This document shows, piece after piece, positions 11,238-21,280 of a stretch of 64,000 bases of DNA (positions are counted from its first letter, which is position 1; each line of letters begins with the position of its first letter). The translations under genes and the position numbers were made by a program. This DNA comes from Cryptomeria japonica (taxonomy: Eukaryota > Streptophyta > Pinopsida > Cupressales > Cupressaceae). The DNA lies in the NCBI RefSeq assembly GCF_030272615.1, contig NC_081405.1, positions 474,638,008 to 474,702,007 on the forward strand. Reading direction: 5' to 3'. Below the pieces are notes generated by a model. The model was not told the origin of the DNA and made no database searches. It saw only the letters and a list, made by a program, of their open reading frames with translations.

Positions 11238-12130
11238 CTATGTGTAAAACCTGTGAAGGTGCATGCTGTTTATAGGATCTTCCAAAGGTCCAACATCTGG
11301 TGTTGAGAGCTGATACACACTAGATCCATAGACTGCTGTAATCATGTAAGGACCAAGCCAATTTGGTTCAAACTTGCCCTTCTTCTCTCCGTCTTGCTGA
11401 TTTTTAGGATTTTCTCTGAGAACTAAGTCACCTACCTCAAATGTATGAGGCTTTACCTTATGATTGTAGCTGCATTGTTCCTTGACTGAATTATGTGTAT
11501 ATCGAGTGACTCTCTTCCTTGATAAAGGAACTGAGATAGAATTACTAGTGTGTGGACTACACAGTCCCATATGCGTGTCACCTAAATAAGTTTGGGCATC
11601 CTTGATAACAAAGTCCTTCGAGGAAGCTCCATTAAAGGTCCATGATGTATCGCCAGAAGGGAAAGGATGTGCGAAACAAGTGGATGAGTTATGAAGGCTT
11701 ATGATTGTGAAAATTAGTGAAAGTATCATGACATGATGGAGACTTAGGATCAACAAATATTCTTTTTGACTTGAAATTGTAGAACTTTTGCCCCCAGTTA
11801 TTTTGATATTAGGGGAGATCAACTCTTGCTCTTTTTCTTTCATGGGATTTTTATCCTTGACTTTGATTTTTGCAGAGTCCAATAGCATTTTATTTTGATT
11901 TGGACTACATGACTTCTCTTTATTTTTGACTTTTAGATTTTTATTTTCAAAGCTTGATTTTTGATCCCCAATGAGTAAAGGCTTTTGCAATTCTTGTTGA
12001 TCCAAGTCTGGGAGAGGAGTGAAAATGGAATAAGTGGATGAAATGGTAAATCTATGTGAGTTGTCAAGAGGGATGGCAACATGCTCAATAGATTCTTTGC
12101 TGGAACCACTCTTAGGACTATTGATATCAA
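11238..12130 (-). pseudogene. Chimeric ORF: Lys-rich segment, hydrophobic segment, integrase C-terminal (GPY/F) module
   Basis: A 255-codon open frame (12005 to 11238) plus upstream coding. The first ~85 residues are Lys/Gln/Ser-rich. Residues ~85-107 form a hydrophobic stretch (LLILSLHHVMILSLIFTIIS). The last ~85 residues are a clear Ty3/gypsy integrase tail: YNHKVKPHTFEVGDLVLRE, then GKFEPNWLGPYMITAV (the GPY/F motif) and a MHLHRFYT end. Protease lies directly upstream, so RT, RNase H and the integrase core have been replaced by this unrelated middle. The join could be an internal deletion with filler, or a family feature. Confidence 0.7.
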
Positions 12131-12137
12131 GAGTTGC

Positions 12138-12900
12138 TTACACCACTAGAGGAGATTTGCATTCAAACTTAGTAGCCACAACACTAGGTCGTTCAGACCC
12201 AATTCCTTGAAAATTGTTTATAGATTGTTCCTGTCGACTGAATACCTTAGGAGATAGTGGGAGTTGATCAACATGAAAGATATACTCGCCACATCCCATG
12301 TCTTTAATCTTGAATTTTTCTTTGAGCTTTGTTTTCTTTGATGTAGAAGGTTTCAAGGATTTTGGATCCGCATATGCTAATGAAGGAATAGCTTCTCGAT
12401 TGACTGGGATTGTTATTTCTGATTGAGGTAGCAGATTGTTGAAATATATGAATGGATTTGGATCCGCTTTGACTGTCACTTCAACTCCATTGTGTGGAAA
12501 CTTGATACATCGATGATATGTTGAAGGAACAACTCTCATTTCATGAATCCATGGACATCCCAAGAGTATATTGTATGTGAGATCTAAATCAAGGACTTGA
12601 GAAACCACATCCTTTTTAACTGGCCCTACTCTAAAAGGTAATGTGACTGTGCCTTTGGATGAACGCTCTTCATCATCATATGCCTTGCTGGTAATTTTTT
12701 TTGTAGCATTCTGAGCTTTTTTTTAATATCGCAATTGTATTATTGTGTTCAAAGTACATATATTGAGACCAACTCCTCCATCTATCAGGACTCATTTTAT
12801 TTGATGTTTGTGTAGGAAGGCTTCGATGTGTAAAGGTGCATTATGTGGTTGGCTCACAGAGGCGTCATTAGCTTTTGTGAATATAAGGGAGTGTGGAACA
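12138..12900 (-). pseudogene. Retroviral-type aspartic protease region of the Tat-like element
   Basis: The open part 12608-12138 reads MVSQVLDLDLTYNILLGCPW, then IHEMRVVPSTYH and KFPHNGVEVTVK. This is the C-terminal part of a Tat/Ogre protease (family pattern F.VLD...SYN.LLGRPWIH..GA.PS..HQ..KF). The catalytic DTG-type motif would be upstream, around 12750-12850, where the frame is broken and only an INKMSPDR-like stretch is visible. The following segment 12138-12400 is Lys-rich with a MGCGEYIFHVDQLP run. Non-functional. Confidence 0.75.
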
Positions 12901-12920
12901 AAAAGGTATCCCAGCATGGC

Positions 12921-13670
12921 TTAAAATTGGTCCACGTTTAGATCAGTGGGGACAGAAGTGTCTCTCAAAGTTTTGTCCAGAATGGCCTTATGTGTAGGGG
13001 ATATGCGTAAAAGCTCAAGGATGGAGATAAGCACAAGTGTCTTCCCTAATTGTTCTACAAGGTCATACTTAGGTTTGGTTGATGAGGAAGTGGTGTTTTT
13101 AGCTAGAGCACCTTGCAAAGTGAATTTACTTCGACGAGTTGTAACATTACATTCAGAGGTAGGTTCAGAAGAAGATCCAATGCCTTTTAGGGCAACTTTG
13201 GGTCTTTGGGCAGGATTTTCAGGTGTTTTGTCCTCGATGATAATGGTAGAGACATAATTGTCCATTGAAATGTGATTGATAGTTGAATCATAGTTATAGG
13301 ATGCTCTGGTATAGTTGGTCTGCTCATCTGTGGCTTTAGCTTTTCCCTTGTCATGTTTTGGGAATGGTTCTTTAAACATCTCATGTTCTTGATTGGATGA
13401 GTGTGCTTCGATCTCAATGTCACCTCTATCAATAAGATCTTGTATGATGTTCTTCAAACGATGACAATTTCTTATTTTATGTCCTTTTCTCTTGTGATAT
13501 TCACAGTACTCATCATCATTCCACCAATTTTGTTTGACCTTTGGCTCATATGGAGGCAAATCTAGAATTGTTATTATTTTGTTTGCCACTAGCTTCTTGA
13601 AAGCTGACTCAAATGGTTCTCCCAATGGTGTGTACTTCCTTTGTGATTTAGAAGTTGTTTGAGTATCCAT
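12921..13670 (-). pseudogene. Gag C-terminus / gag-protease junction of the Tat-like element
   Basis: A 249-codon frame beginning with a PLGEPFESAFKKLVANKIIT stretch and continuing with YEPKVKQNWWNDDEYCEYHK, then GHKIRNCHRLKNIIQDLIDR. This is the hallmark Tat/Ogre gag C-terminus. The C-x2-H...GH...C run is the degenerate zinc-knuckle-like motif of that lineage. The rest is Ser/Thr/Lys-rich and leads toward protease. It follows the retrotransposon gag domain at 13713-14210 after a short broken gap, so gag and protease were probably one frame. Confidence 0.8.
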
Positions 13671-13712
13671 TTGATTGTTTGTAGAGATTGATCTAGGAAA
13701 AACAATTTTGGG

Positions 13713-14210
13713 TCATACTGTATTGGCATCTACAACACCATCATTGACTGTGTTCTTGTTTTTATTCCAAAATCTTGGCTTGTCTTTTCCTTTAAAGTCC
13801 TCTTTGTTTTCTTTGAATATTTTGACGATGCCTTGCTCAGTTAGGACCTTCTCTATTGCTAAGCCTTTTTCAATGATGTCTTTGAAGGTGGACAAACAAG
13901 CTTTCCTCAAGTCATAACCAATGTCTTTGTTGACATTCTGGGTGAACATCTCTACCATTTGTTTTTGTGGAATTTCACAAGAGCATCTGCTAGCTAAATT
14001 CCTCCATCTTTGTAAAAATGATGAAAAAGACTCTCCATTCTTTTTCTTGGTGTTGTACAAAGTAGTGACAAATATGTCTGTCTCTATGTTGTATGATAAA
14101 TGTTGGATAAATGCCTCTGCTAAGTCACCCCATGACTTAATTCCAGGTGGAAGTTGGGAGAACCATTCCATAGCTTGATCACCTAAGCTTCGTGGCAATA
14201 ATCTCATCAA
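13713..14210 (-). pseudogene. Retrotransposon gag domain of the Tat-like element
   Basis: A 165-codon frame. The visible pattern is LPRSLGDQAMEWFSQLPPGI, then SWGDLAEAFIQHL, LYNTKKKNGESFSSFLQRWR and EIPQKQMVEMFTQNV, followed by a Lys/Asn-rich end. This is the plant Ty3/gypsy capsid fold family (Retrotrans_gag): a Trp-containing A.eWy..L....i.sW..L...F..qF block, then ES..eF..Rwr. Gag forms the virus-like particle. Codons upstream of 14210 are broken by stops, so the domain lacks its N-terminal part in this frame. Confidence 0.85.
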
Positions 14211-15355
14211 CTATGTTTCTTCTGCTGCTACCTTAATGTAAGCTGTGAAGAATTGTCATATATGTGCCTTAGGATCCCCTTTTCCTCTATATTTATCAAA
14301 CTTAGGTGTCACAAAGTGTGTAGGAAATGGAGGAATTGGAATGCTTTTGTCAAATGGATAGGGACATATGTCTCTCATTTTGTAAGTTGGCTTTGGTGTA
14401 TTTATGTCCTCCATTTTCTTTTGTAAGTCTTTATTTGTTGTTCCAAATTGTTCTTAGGTGGACACCGACTTCGTGGACCATACCCCATGCCTGAGCCACC
14501 GGGTGGAGGAAGAGCATGTTGCATATATAGATGGTATTGATCATACATATGTTCATATGGAGGAGGTCTATACTAATGCTGCATATAAGGACCACTTGGT
14601 ATAGAGTCATGATGAGGAATGGAATGTTTGTTTTGTCCATGTATACCACACTCTACATGCATGTCATGAGTTTGTTCTATTGTGTTGCCCCCAAATTTGA
14701 CGTGGGGTTTCCTTGTGTCCAAATTTTGAACATGCCTTTGGATATCCAATTGCTTTGGTGGTTGGTCCTTAACATTGGCATGTGATTGAGTATATTTTTC
14801 TGCATAAGACTTCCATAATGGTTTGCAAAGGTGAGTATCATATGCTTGACCATGTGTATGGGGGATGTCATGTTTTTGAAACAAAGATGATGGTGATTCA
14901 GGCACAAGATGTGGTCTTCTATTGCCTCCACTATTAGGCCTCCTTTGATCCATGTTGAGGTGAGGTTGTTGCAAAGGTCGATGTTCCATTATTTGAGACA
15001 TGTCAAAATCATGAGGGATCTTGGCTCCACTTTGCGCCATTACTTGTAAGAAATATTGTCTATCTCTTCTCATTATTTCCTCAACCAATCTATTAAAATG
15101 GGGATCCATAATGGAGTCTTCCACTTCTGCTGAATGTACGGAAAAGTTGTCCATATTGTCATTGTGTGTATCATTGTTGTTTGTAGTGTCCATGTTCTCA
15201 ACATTTGGAATGTTTCTATAGGCATCCATGTCAGGTAATGTGGTATGATCATAATTGAAAAAGACATCATTATCATACTCATAGGAACTCATGTTTGTGG
15301 ACTCTTGAGCCTCTTTAGCTTCTCTCCTAGATTTTTGGGAATGGGTTTCAACCAT
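14211..15355 (-). pseudogene. N-terminal, low-complexity part of Tat-like gag
   Basis: The 260-codon frame 15355-14573 begins MVETHSQKSRREAKEAQEST. It is rich in Asp, Asn, His, Pro and Met, with an HFNRLVEEIMRRDRQYFLQV helix-like stretch and then Pro/His/Gln-rich sequence. From 14573 to 14211 the coding sense continues with stops (PPPGGSGMGYGPR and then basic sequence). Plant Tat gag proteins often carry long disordered N-termini, and position upstream of the gag domain supports this reading. The ATG at 15355 is the first good start after the leader. Confidence 0.65.
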
Positions 15356-17080
15356 GAACTAGGTCTTGACCAAGATGTGTGAGACTAGATGAAAATGGAA
15401 AAGAGTATGGAAGAACAAGAGTTGGATAGAATGTAAATGAATCTGAAGTGTAATTGCAATGTCCAAAGTGTAAAACCAAGTATATATGTAGTAGAGTAGG
15501 TGTGGCTTCCAAAGAGATGATAGTTTCTCTTGATGAGGTAAGTTGACCTTGACTCTAAGTAAGACCAAATGAGACCCAAAGGTGATAGACCTTGATGAGG
15601 GACCACTTAGAAAAATGTTGTTGTATGCAGTGTGTTGACAAAGCAAGATAAGGAGAAGCAAGTGACCTTTTGACTCAAGTTTTGATAAATGTGAATGTAA
15701 TGTAAGGTGTAAAGCAATGATGAACTTTGTGAGACCCAAAGATAGGTTGAATGCTAGATGAAAACCTAGAGAGATAACCTATGAAGCTCAATAAGTCTAA
15801 AACTGACTGTTCTTGTTGGTTGGACTGTAAAGTTTTCCAATTCTGGACACAGACGTGCCTGTATACTTCGCAGACGTGATTAAATGATGCAAACATGGTT
15901 CTGTCAAACACAGACACGTTTCTAAGATTGTGTAAATGTAATGTTGCTTAAGAGAACACAAAAGCGTTTCTGCCCTTCACAAATGTGGCTAGATGACACA
16001 GATGTGATTTTGTCAGACACAGATGTGTTTCCAGAAATTAAGTGCAATTTTTCCAATGTGTGAAGTTGCTTGTTGTGACCAAATCTGAATTTTTGACTAT
16101 TTTTTCATGACAAGAGGACACAATGTTGATGAGGACTCAATGTTTGCAAGTGTTTAGACTCAAAATGACTCAAAGAAAAGTGTGTTGTTTGATGTAAAAA
16201 TGTTTTGCATACACTTGAAGACACAAAAGACACAATGTTATAATGTTTGATCTTGAATGTTTGAATGTTCAAAAGAAGACAAGCACAATTCTTATGGCTG
16301 GCCAGGACAATAGTTGTTGATCCCACATGGGGTTTCCCCCAAGGCTACGCTATTCAGAGCAGATACTTAGATGCTTGACCCCACTGGCTCCACCCTCGAC
16401 ACTCACTTCTCTGGGGCAGTCAAGCATTAGTCCACATGAAAACTCCCCATGGCAAACTTTGTATCTCTACTAAGAACCGTATGTGTGTGAGCCGCTCCAG
16501 GGGTCCGACCTCCTGCCCCAACAACTAGAAGGATTTTGGCTTTCTAAAACAAAAAGGTGCTAGTAAGGGCATCCACTCATGTGACCATACATGTGACACT
16601 TTTAGCTTTGTAAATACAAAAAGCTCCCAGCCAGTAGGGGTTACGCCCTACAAATGATCAAAAAAATTTGATCAAACGGGTTTATGGGGAGACATAGTGT
16701 CGGTATGAACTAATCAACACAGGTTACCCATGGCTTTCACCATGGATAAAGTTATTTATAGTGGTTCGGAAGAGGTGGGTTTTCCTCGCTACCACTTGGG
16801 TCATTCTCTCCTCACTAGTAGTCCTAATGACCACACGAGGAGACAAACCCTCTAGAGATTAAACAAAAAGAACCTATTGCTCAAGACACAAAAGATATTG
16901 GTTCAATTTTAGTGCATCAATTGAAGTGTTTGGTAATATATGAAAACAAGACACACAATAAAGATAAAAAACCCTTGCCTTAAATAATACCCCTCTTGCA
17001 AGCACACAAGTTAGGTGAATTTTAGATCCAAAAGACTGTGAAATAGGGGCCTTCAACAATGCATTTTTTTGACAAATTCA

Positions 17081-17970
17081 AAGATCTGATTTTCCATGAG
17101 TTTATTTGCATTATTAAAATAACAGAGAACTTGTGAAATTTCAAGACATTTTTAGAAATGTAAGAAAATCCAAAAAAATTGCTAATTTTCTCCAACAATT
17201 AATTTTTTATGAAAAGTCATAAAAAATTCATATAAAATGCACAATTGATCCAAAAAATCTAAAATTTTTACTGGACACTCCTGATAGCCTTCGAAACCTG
17301 CATAAAAAAATTTCTGCAAAAAATCCAAGCAGGTTGTGAGATATGAGCAAAATAATGCAAAACCCTTATTTTCAAAGATCTGATTTTTTAGGAATTATTT
17401 TGCATCAAAATTAAAATCATAAAGAATAAATCCTATGTTTAATTCTGAGAGATTTTCAAAAATGTAAGAAAATCAGAAAAATTCATTCATTTTCTCTCAA
17501 AAGTAATTTTATTATGAAAATACATAAAAAATTCATAGAAAATTCAAATATGCTCCAAAAAATCTATTTTTTTTACTGAGAATCTCTAATAATGTTCTTG
17601 ACTTGAAAAATAAATGTTATGCCAAAATGCAAAGATGTTTGTGATATTTGATCAAAATAATGAAAAACCCTAATTTTTAAAGATCCGATTTTTTAAGAAA
17701 CATTTTGCATCAAAATTAAAATCACAAAGAATAGATCCTGTGTATAATTCAAAGACATTTCCAAAAATGTAAGAAAATCCAAAAAATTCTCTCATTTGCT
17801 CTCAAAATTAATTTTTTATGAAAATTCATAAAATATTCATGGAAAATGAAATGTACTCCACAAATTCTGAATTTTGGATTGAGAGCTCTTAATACTGTCT
17901 TCAACATTTCAAAAATTTTGGTGCAAAAATTCTAAGCCGTTTGTGAGATCAGATCAAATCTCTCCAAGAT
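17081..17970 (-). repeat. Three tandem ~300-bp repeats in the leader
   Basis: Units begin at 17081, 17375 and 17680 with AAGATCTGATTTT, AAGATCTGATTTT and AAGATCCGATTTT. Each contains the same order of landmarks: TTTGCAT.A.AATTAAAAT, ATGTAAGAAAATCC, TTTTTATGAAAA.TCATAAAA and CCAAAAAATCT. Spacing is 294 and 305 bases. Divergence is visible at many positions, so the duplication is old. It lies just inside the primer-binding site, where packaging or leader signals would be expected. Confidence 0.8.
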
Positions 17971-18089
17971 CTTGATTTTGCGTCCAAAACCCTAGTTGCA
18001 CAAGGTTATTCTCCAAATTGTTTTACAAAACAACAATATAGGGTTAAAAAAACCTGCAAAAAACACAGATCTAACAAAAATTCATATCC

Positions 18090-18106
18090 CACTGGGTGTG
18101 CCAAAA
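18090..18106 (-). other. Primer-binding site of the Tat-like element
   Basis: Immediately inside the 5' LTR the minus strand reads TTTTGGCACACCCAGTGG. TGG followed by a GC-rich stretch is the form expected for a site complementary to a tRNA 3' end. It is not the initiator-Met type used by the copia elements here. I do not assign the tRNA. Confidence 0.6.
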
Positions 18107-18889
18107 TGTTTATGGTAAAAATGGTATCAACAACATTGAAAGACTAAATAGATTCAACCACAAAACCCTAGCCTAACAATAACAAAGATCCACCATAACA
18201 TATGAAGATTACCTAAGACAATGCAAATCAAATGAAATCACAAAGATTATACCATCACATGTCAAATAGGGTTTGAATCTCCATTCTTCCTATCTCCATT
18301 GATCTTGCTTGATATATTTGCTCTCAGATTTTATGTGTGCACAATAGCTCAACAAAGAACGAAAATGTGGTTGTAAGTAGGCTTGATCGCATATGAAAGT
18401 TTGAATGCTAGAATGTTTGATTAGTTGATTAGATTAATTAGGGTTGATAATGAAGGAAGCATCTCCTTATATAGAAGACACTATAAGAAATGGAGGGATA
18501 AGATTGAGAGGTGTAAAAGATAAAATGGTCGGCTATGATTAGAGGGTAGGTAGAGGAAATAAGAAAATAATGAGAGGGTAGGTAGTGTAGGAATTAAGAG
18601 ATGAATGACATGCGTCATGGGTAGAAAAGGTTAATGAATTAATTAAATAAATAATTATTTATTTAATTAATAGAAGAAGTGGGATCAATTAAATAAATAA
18701 AGTATTTATTTAATTTAGGAAAAGGATAATTTAAATAAATAAATTTATTTATTTAAATGAGAAATAAGGCTAGAAGAGGATTAATAAATTAATTAAACAA
18801 ATAAAGATTTATTTAATTAATAGAAGAATTAGGCTAAAATAATTAAATAAATATTATTTAATTAGATTGGACAATTTTAGGTGTCTACA
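18107..18889 (-). repeat. 5' LTR of the Tat-like element
   Basis: This 783-bp LTR pairs with 5678-6449. It has the same TG...CA ends and the same TATA candidate (CTATATAAGG on the minus strand, 18465-18474). Differences from its partner include a short insertion near 18280-18300 and scattered substitutions and small indels. The right edge touches the integrase FLGYS codons of copia 1. Confidence 0.9.
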
Positions 18890-18894
18890 AGAAT

Positions 18895-19530
18895 AACCAA
18901 GAAATATGCCTTCATCACATCTAGAATCAAATTTCCCAATGATATCATCTCTCCTGATATAACATTTACTACCAAAGATTCTGAAATACTTAATTGTAGG
19001 TGTATTGCCAAACCATAATTCATAAGGTGTCTTACCGGTTTCTCCTTTGATATGTATTATGTTGAATGTATAAACCGCCGTGCTCACTATTTCTCTCTAG
19101 TAGATATGAGGTAGACTAGCTTCCATCATCGTTGTTCTAGCAGCATCCAATATAGTTATGTTCTTCCTTTTTACAACTCCATTCTGCTGAGGTGTCCAGG
19201 GAGCAGAAAATTGTCTTCTTATACCATGCTTCTCACAAAAGTTATTAAACTCACCGGATGTGAAATCTCCGCCATGCTTTGACTTCAAACATTTAATCTT
19301 TAATTCTATCCCAGTTTCCAATTTAGCCTTAAATATTTTAAACTTTTCAAATGCTTCAGATTTTTCCTTAAGAAAAGTAACCCACATCATTCTAGAATAA
19401 TCATCAATGATTAGCATGAAATATCTATCACCTTGAAAACTTTTAACTCTACCAAGGCCACATAAATCACTATGAATAAGATCAAGAACATCATTTGATT
19501 TATCTTGTATACTCCTAAAAGAGGTTCTGA
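18895..19530 (-). pseudogene. Copia 1 integrase core and C-terminus
   Basis: Two open pieces, 19417-19097 and 19087-18890, in the same frame separated by one stop. The core reads IIDDYSRMMWVTFLKEKSEA, then KCLKSKHGGDFTSGEF and PQQNGVVKRKNITILDAART. The first catalytic Asp is present, but the second (usual SD.GGEF) reads SKHGGDF, and the Glu of VVERKN is Lys. The C-terminal part shows TPYELWFGNTP, FRIFGSKCYI and EGIFLGYS. With two of three catalytic residues changed the integrase is dead. Confidence 0.88.
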
Positions 19531-19531
19531 C

Positions 19532-19900
19532 CTATTTACCCATTTGACATTCTTTACATACCAGATTATAGGGCTTCATAACCTTAGGTATATCCCTAAT
19601 TGCCTTAGTTGAACCGATCTTCACAATGCAATCAAAATTCACATGACACAACCTTTTATGCCATAACCAACTCTCATCAATTTGTGTAATCAAACATGTC
19701 TTCTCACCAAAGTTCAAATGAAATATATTACCTTTTGTCTATGTACCGGTTGCAATCTCCAAATCAGATTTGTTAATGATTTTGCATTTTCCATCCTTGA
19801 ACTGTAATTGAAATCCCTTATCTACCAATTGCCCTACACTCAAAATATTATGCCTTAAACATTCAACATAATAAAAATTGTCAGTATTGTTCTTACCATC
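19532..19900 (-). pseudogene. Copia 1 pre-integrase zinc domain
   Basis: The frame 19717-19532 reads ESWLWHKRLCHVNFDCIVKI and ends CKECQMGK, the HHCC zinc-binding domain that precedes copia integrase. The His and Cys pairs are all present. Upstream to 19900 the LLSVGQL-type stretch is only readable with frame changes. This module helps the integrase bind DNA ends. Confidence 0.8.
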
Positions 19901-19989
19901 CAATGACATAGTTCCTTTTCAAAGTCCTTTGATCATACATGCTTTGTCATCTCCAAATCTAACTAGACCGCAATCAAATTATTGCAAAG

Positions 19990-20400
19990 ACAAAACTTCC
20001 ATTTATCTCCAGTCATATGATGTGAACAACCATTGTCAATTACCAATTCATTCTTGTCTTCAATTTTAACAGCAAGTGACTTCTCTTTAGGTACATTTTC
20101 TTCTAGTGCTATATCATCTTCTTTGATAGCCAATAACACCCATTCCTTCCCATTTCCGGAACCCCTAGCATAATCTTCTACTGGTTCATCATCAGAATCA
20201 GTAATGCCTTCCTCATCCGCTATGTAGCATGATTTGTCTCTATTTTTTTTGTACTTATACTTGTTCTGATATCCAGGGTTAGGTTTAAATGATCTTCTAT
20301 CTCTTTCTTCAAATCTTGAATTCCTTTAAGGACATCTAGATGTAAAATGACCAATCTTATTACATGCAAAACATTTAAAAGGTGCTTTTCCTTCATACTT
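19990..20400 (-). pseudogene. Copia 1 protease active-site region and gag zinc knuckle
   Basis: At about 20020-20060 the minus strand reads ELVIDNGCSHHMTGDKW. The usual DSG active-site motif is DNG here. At about 20333-20377 a complete CCHC knuckle reads CFACNKIGHFTSRC, followed at once by a TAA. Between them lies an acidic segment (DEEGITDSDDEPVED). The knuckle belongs to nucleocapsid; the DNG change would be expected to affect the protease. Confidence 0.75.
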
Positions 20401-20514
20401 ACTTCCTATCGGTCCTTTAGGTACTCTTCTAGGAAATAGTGCTTCAAGTTTCTTAAACTCATCATCTTCTCTCTTTATATGTTCTAATTCCTTTGCATAC
20501 AAAGATTTCCAGTC

Positions 20515-21222
20515 TCACTTACTGGTTGTAGATGTAGATACACAAAAAGAAGGTTCAGACTTCACAGCTCCAGAAGGTCCAAATTCTTCAAGCTCAAAAG
20601 CAGATAGTTTCCCAACAAAAGTATCTCTGTTGACAGATGTATTAGTCATTGTTCTCAACTCATTAATAGTAGTAGCCTTCATTTTGTAAGCTGATGGTAG
20701 GGCTCTCAGGAATTTAGAAACAATTTCATCTTCACTCTGAGTTCCACCACAACATTGAATTCCCATAACAATCTCATTTACCCTTTCCATGAATGTAGCA
20801 ATCCTTTCATCTTTTTTAATCTTCAAGTTTTCATATCTCACCCGGTAACCATCAAGTTTAACAATCTTCACTATAGGGTCACCTGCATTAAGAGTCTCCA
20901 ACTTATCCCATATAGCCTTTCCAGATGATTTGTCGGTTAATCCCATTATTTGCTGATCAGAAAGTGCACACAAGAGGGATTATCTTGCTCTACAATCATT
21001 CTCAATCTCCTTATCCAGGTTTGCCAGAGGAGGATTGCTAGAGCCTAGATTATAAGGTATGACAACATTCTATGTGATCTCCCAAATCTCCTTGCCAAGA
21101 CATCTCAGATGAGTCTCCATTCGAATCTTCCACACTATGTAATTTATTCCATCAAGCCTCGAAATATCCCTCTGAAAGATAGCTCTAGAAGAACTGGATG
21201 AACTTGAACAATTAGTCGCCAT
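20515..21222 (-). pseudogene. Copia 1 gag (UBN2-type)
   Basis: The gag start is ATG at 21222 (then a Ser run, ISRLDGINYIVWKIRMETHL), 50 bases after the primer-binding site as usual in copia. The main open piece 20973-20515 reads CALSDQQIMGLTDKSSGKAI and WDKLETL, then YENLKIKKDERIATFMERVN and SEDEIVSKFLRALPSAY. This is the copia capsid domain. Stops near 21048 and 20980 interrupt the N-terminal third. Confidence 0.85.
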
Positions 21223-21268
21223 AGGATCTTCCTCAAGTGGTTAAGCTTTCTGGAGAGAGGACCAAAGC

Positions 21269-21280
21269 TCTGATACCAAT
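21269..21280 (-). other. Primer-binding site of copia 1
   Basis: The minus strand reads TTGGTATCAGAGC right after an LTR end CTATCTAACA. It is the initiator-Met tRNA type and is followed by the gag leader. Confidence 0.8.

Larger units (their letters stand above)
15356..18106 (-). other. 2.75-kb untranslated leader of the Tat-like element
   Basis: No gene is supported. On the minus strand this lies between the primer-binding site and gag. It contains ACACAGACACGTTT-like motifs (15840-16040), a GC-richer block at 16320-16690, and three tandem ~300-bp units (17081-17970) that each begin with AAGATCTGATTTT or a close variant. Ogre/Tat elements are known for long leaders. The tandem units are described separately. 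Confidence 0.6.
5678..18889 (-). mobile_element. Tat/Ogre-like Ty3/gypsy element, RT-deleted, with antisense mobile-domain gene
   Basis: This is a 13.2-kb LTR element with LTRs at 5678-6449 (3') and 18107-18889 (5'), inserted in copia 1. The flanking 5-bp repeats are AGAGT (5673-5677) and AGAAT (18890-18894), a TSD with one substitution. Internal order on the minus strand is long leader, gag, protease, and a chimeric ORF ending in the integrase tail; RT, RNase H and the integrase core are absent. A plant mobile domain gene lies on the opposite strand between the integrase tail and the 3' LTR. Extra ORFs at this position, sometimes antisense, are known in the Tat lineage. Without RT the copy is non-autonomous. 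Confidence 0.88.
18890..21280 (-). mobile_element. Copia 1, 5' half (gag, protease, integrase)
   Basis: This is the upstream half of the minus-strand Ty1/copia element interrupted at 5678-18889. From right to left it holds the primer-binding site, gag start (ATG at 21222), gag, zinc knuckle, protease, pre-integrase zinc domain and integrase. All parts carry stops and frameshifts. Together with 3670-5677 it makes an internal region of about 4.4 kb, normal for copia. Confidence 0.9.
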
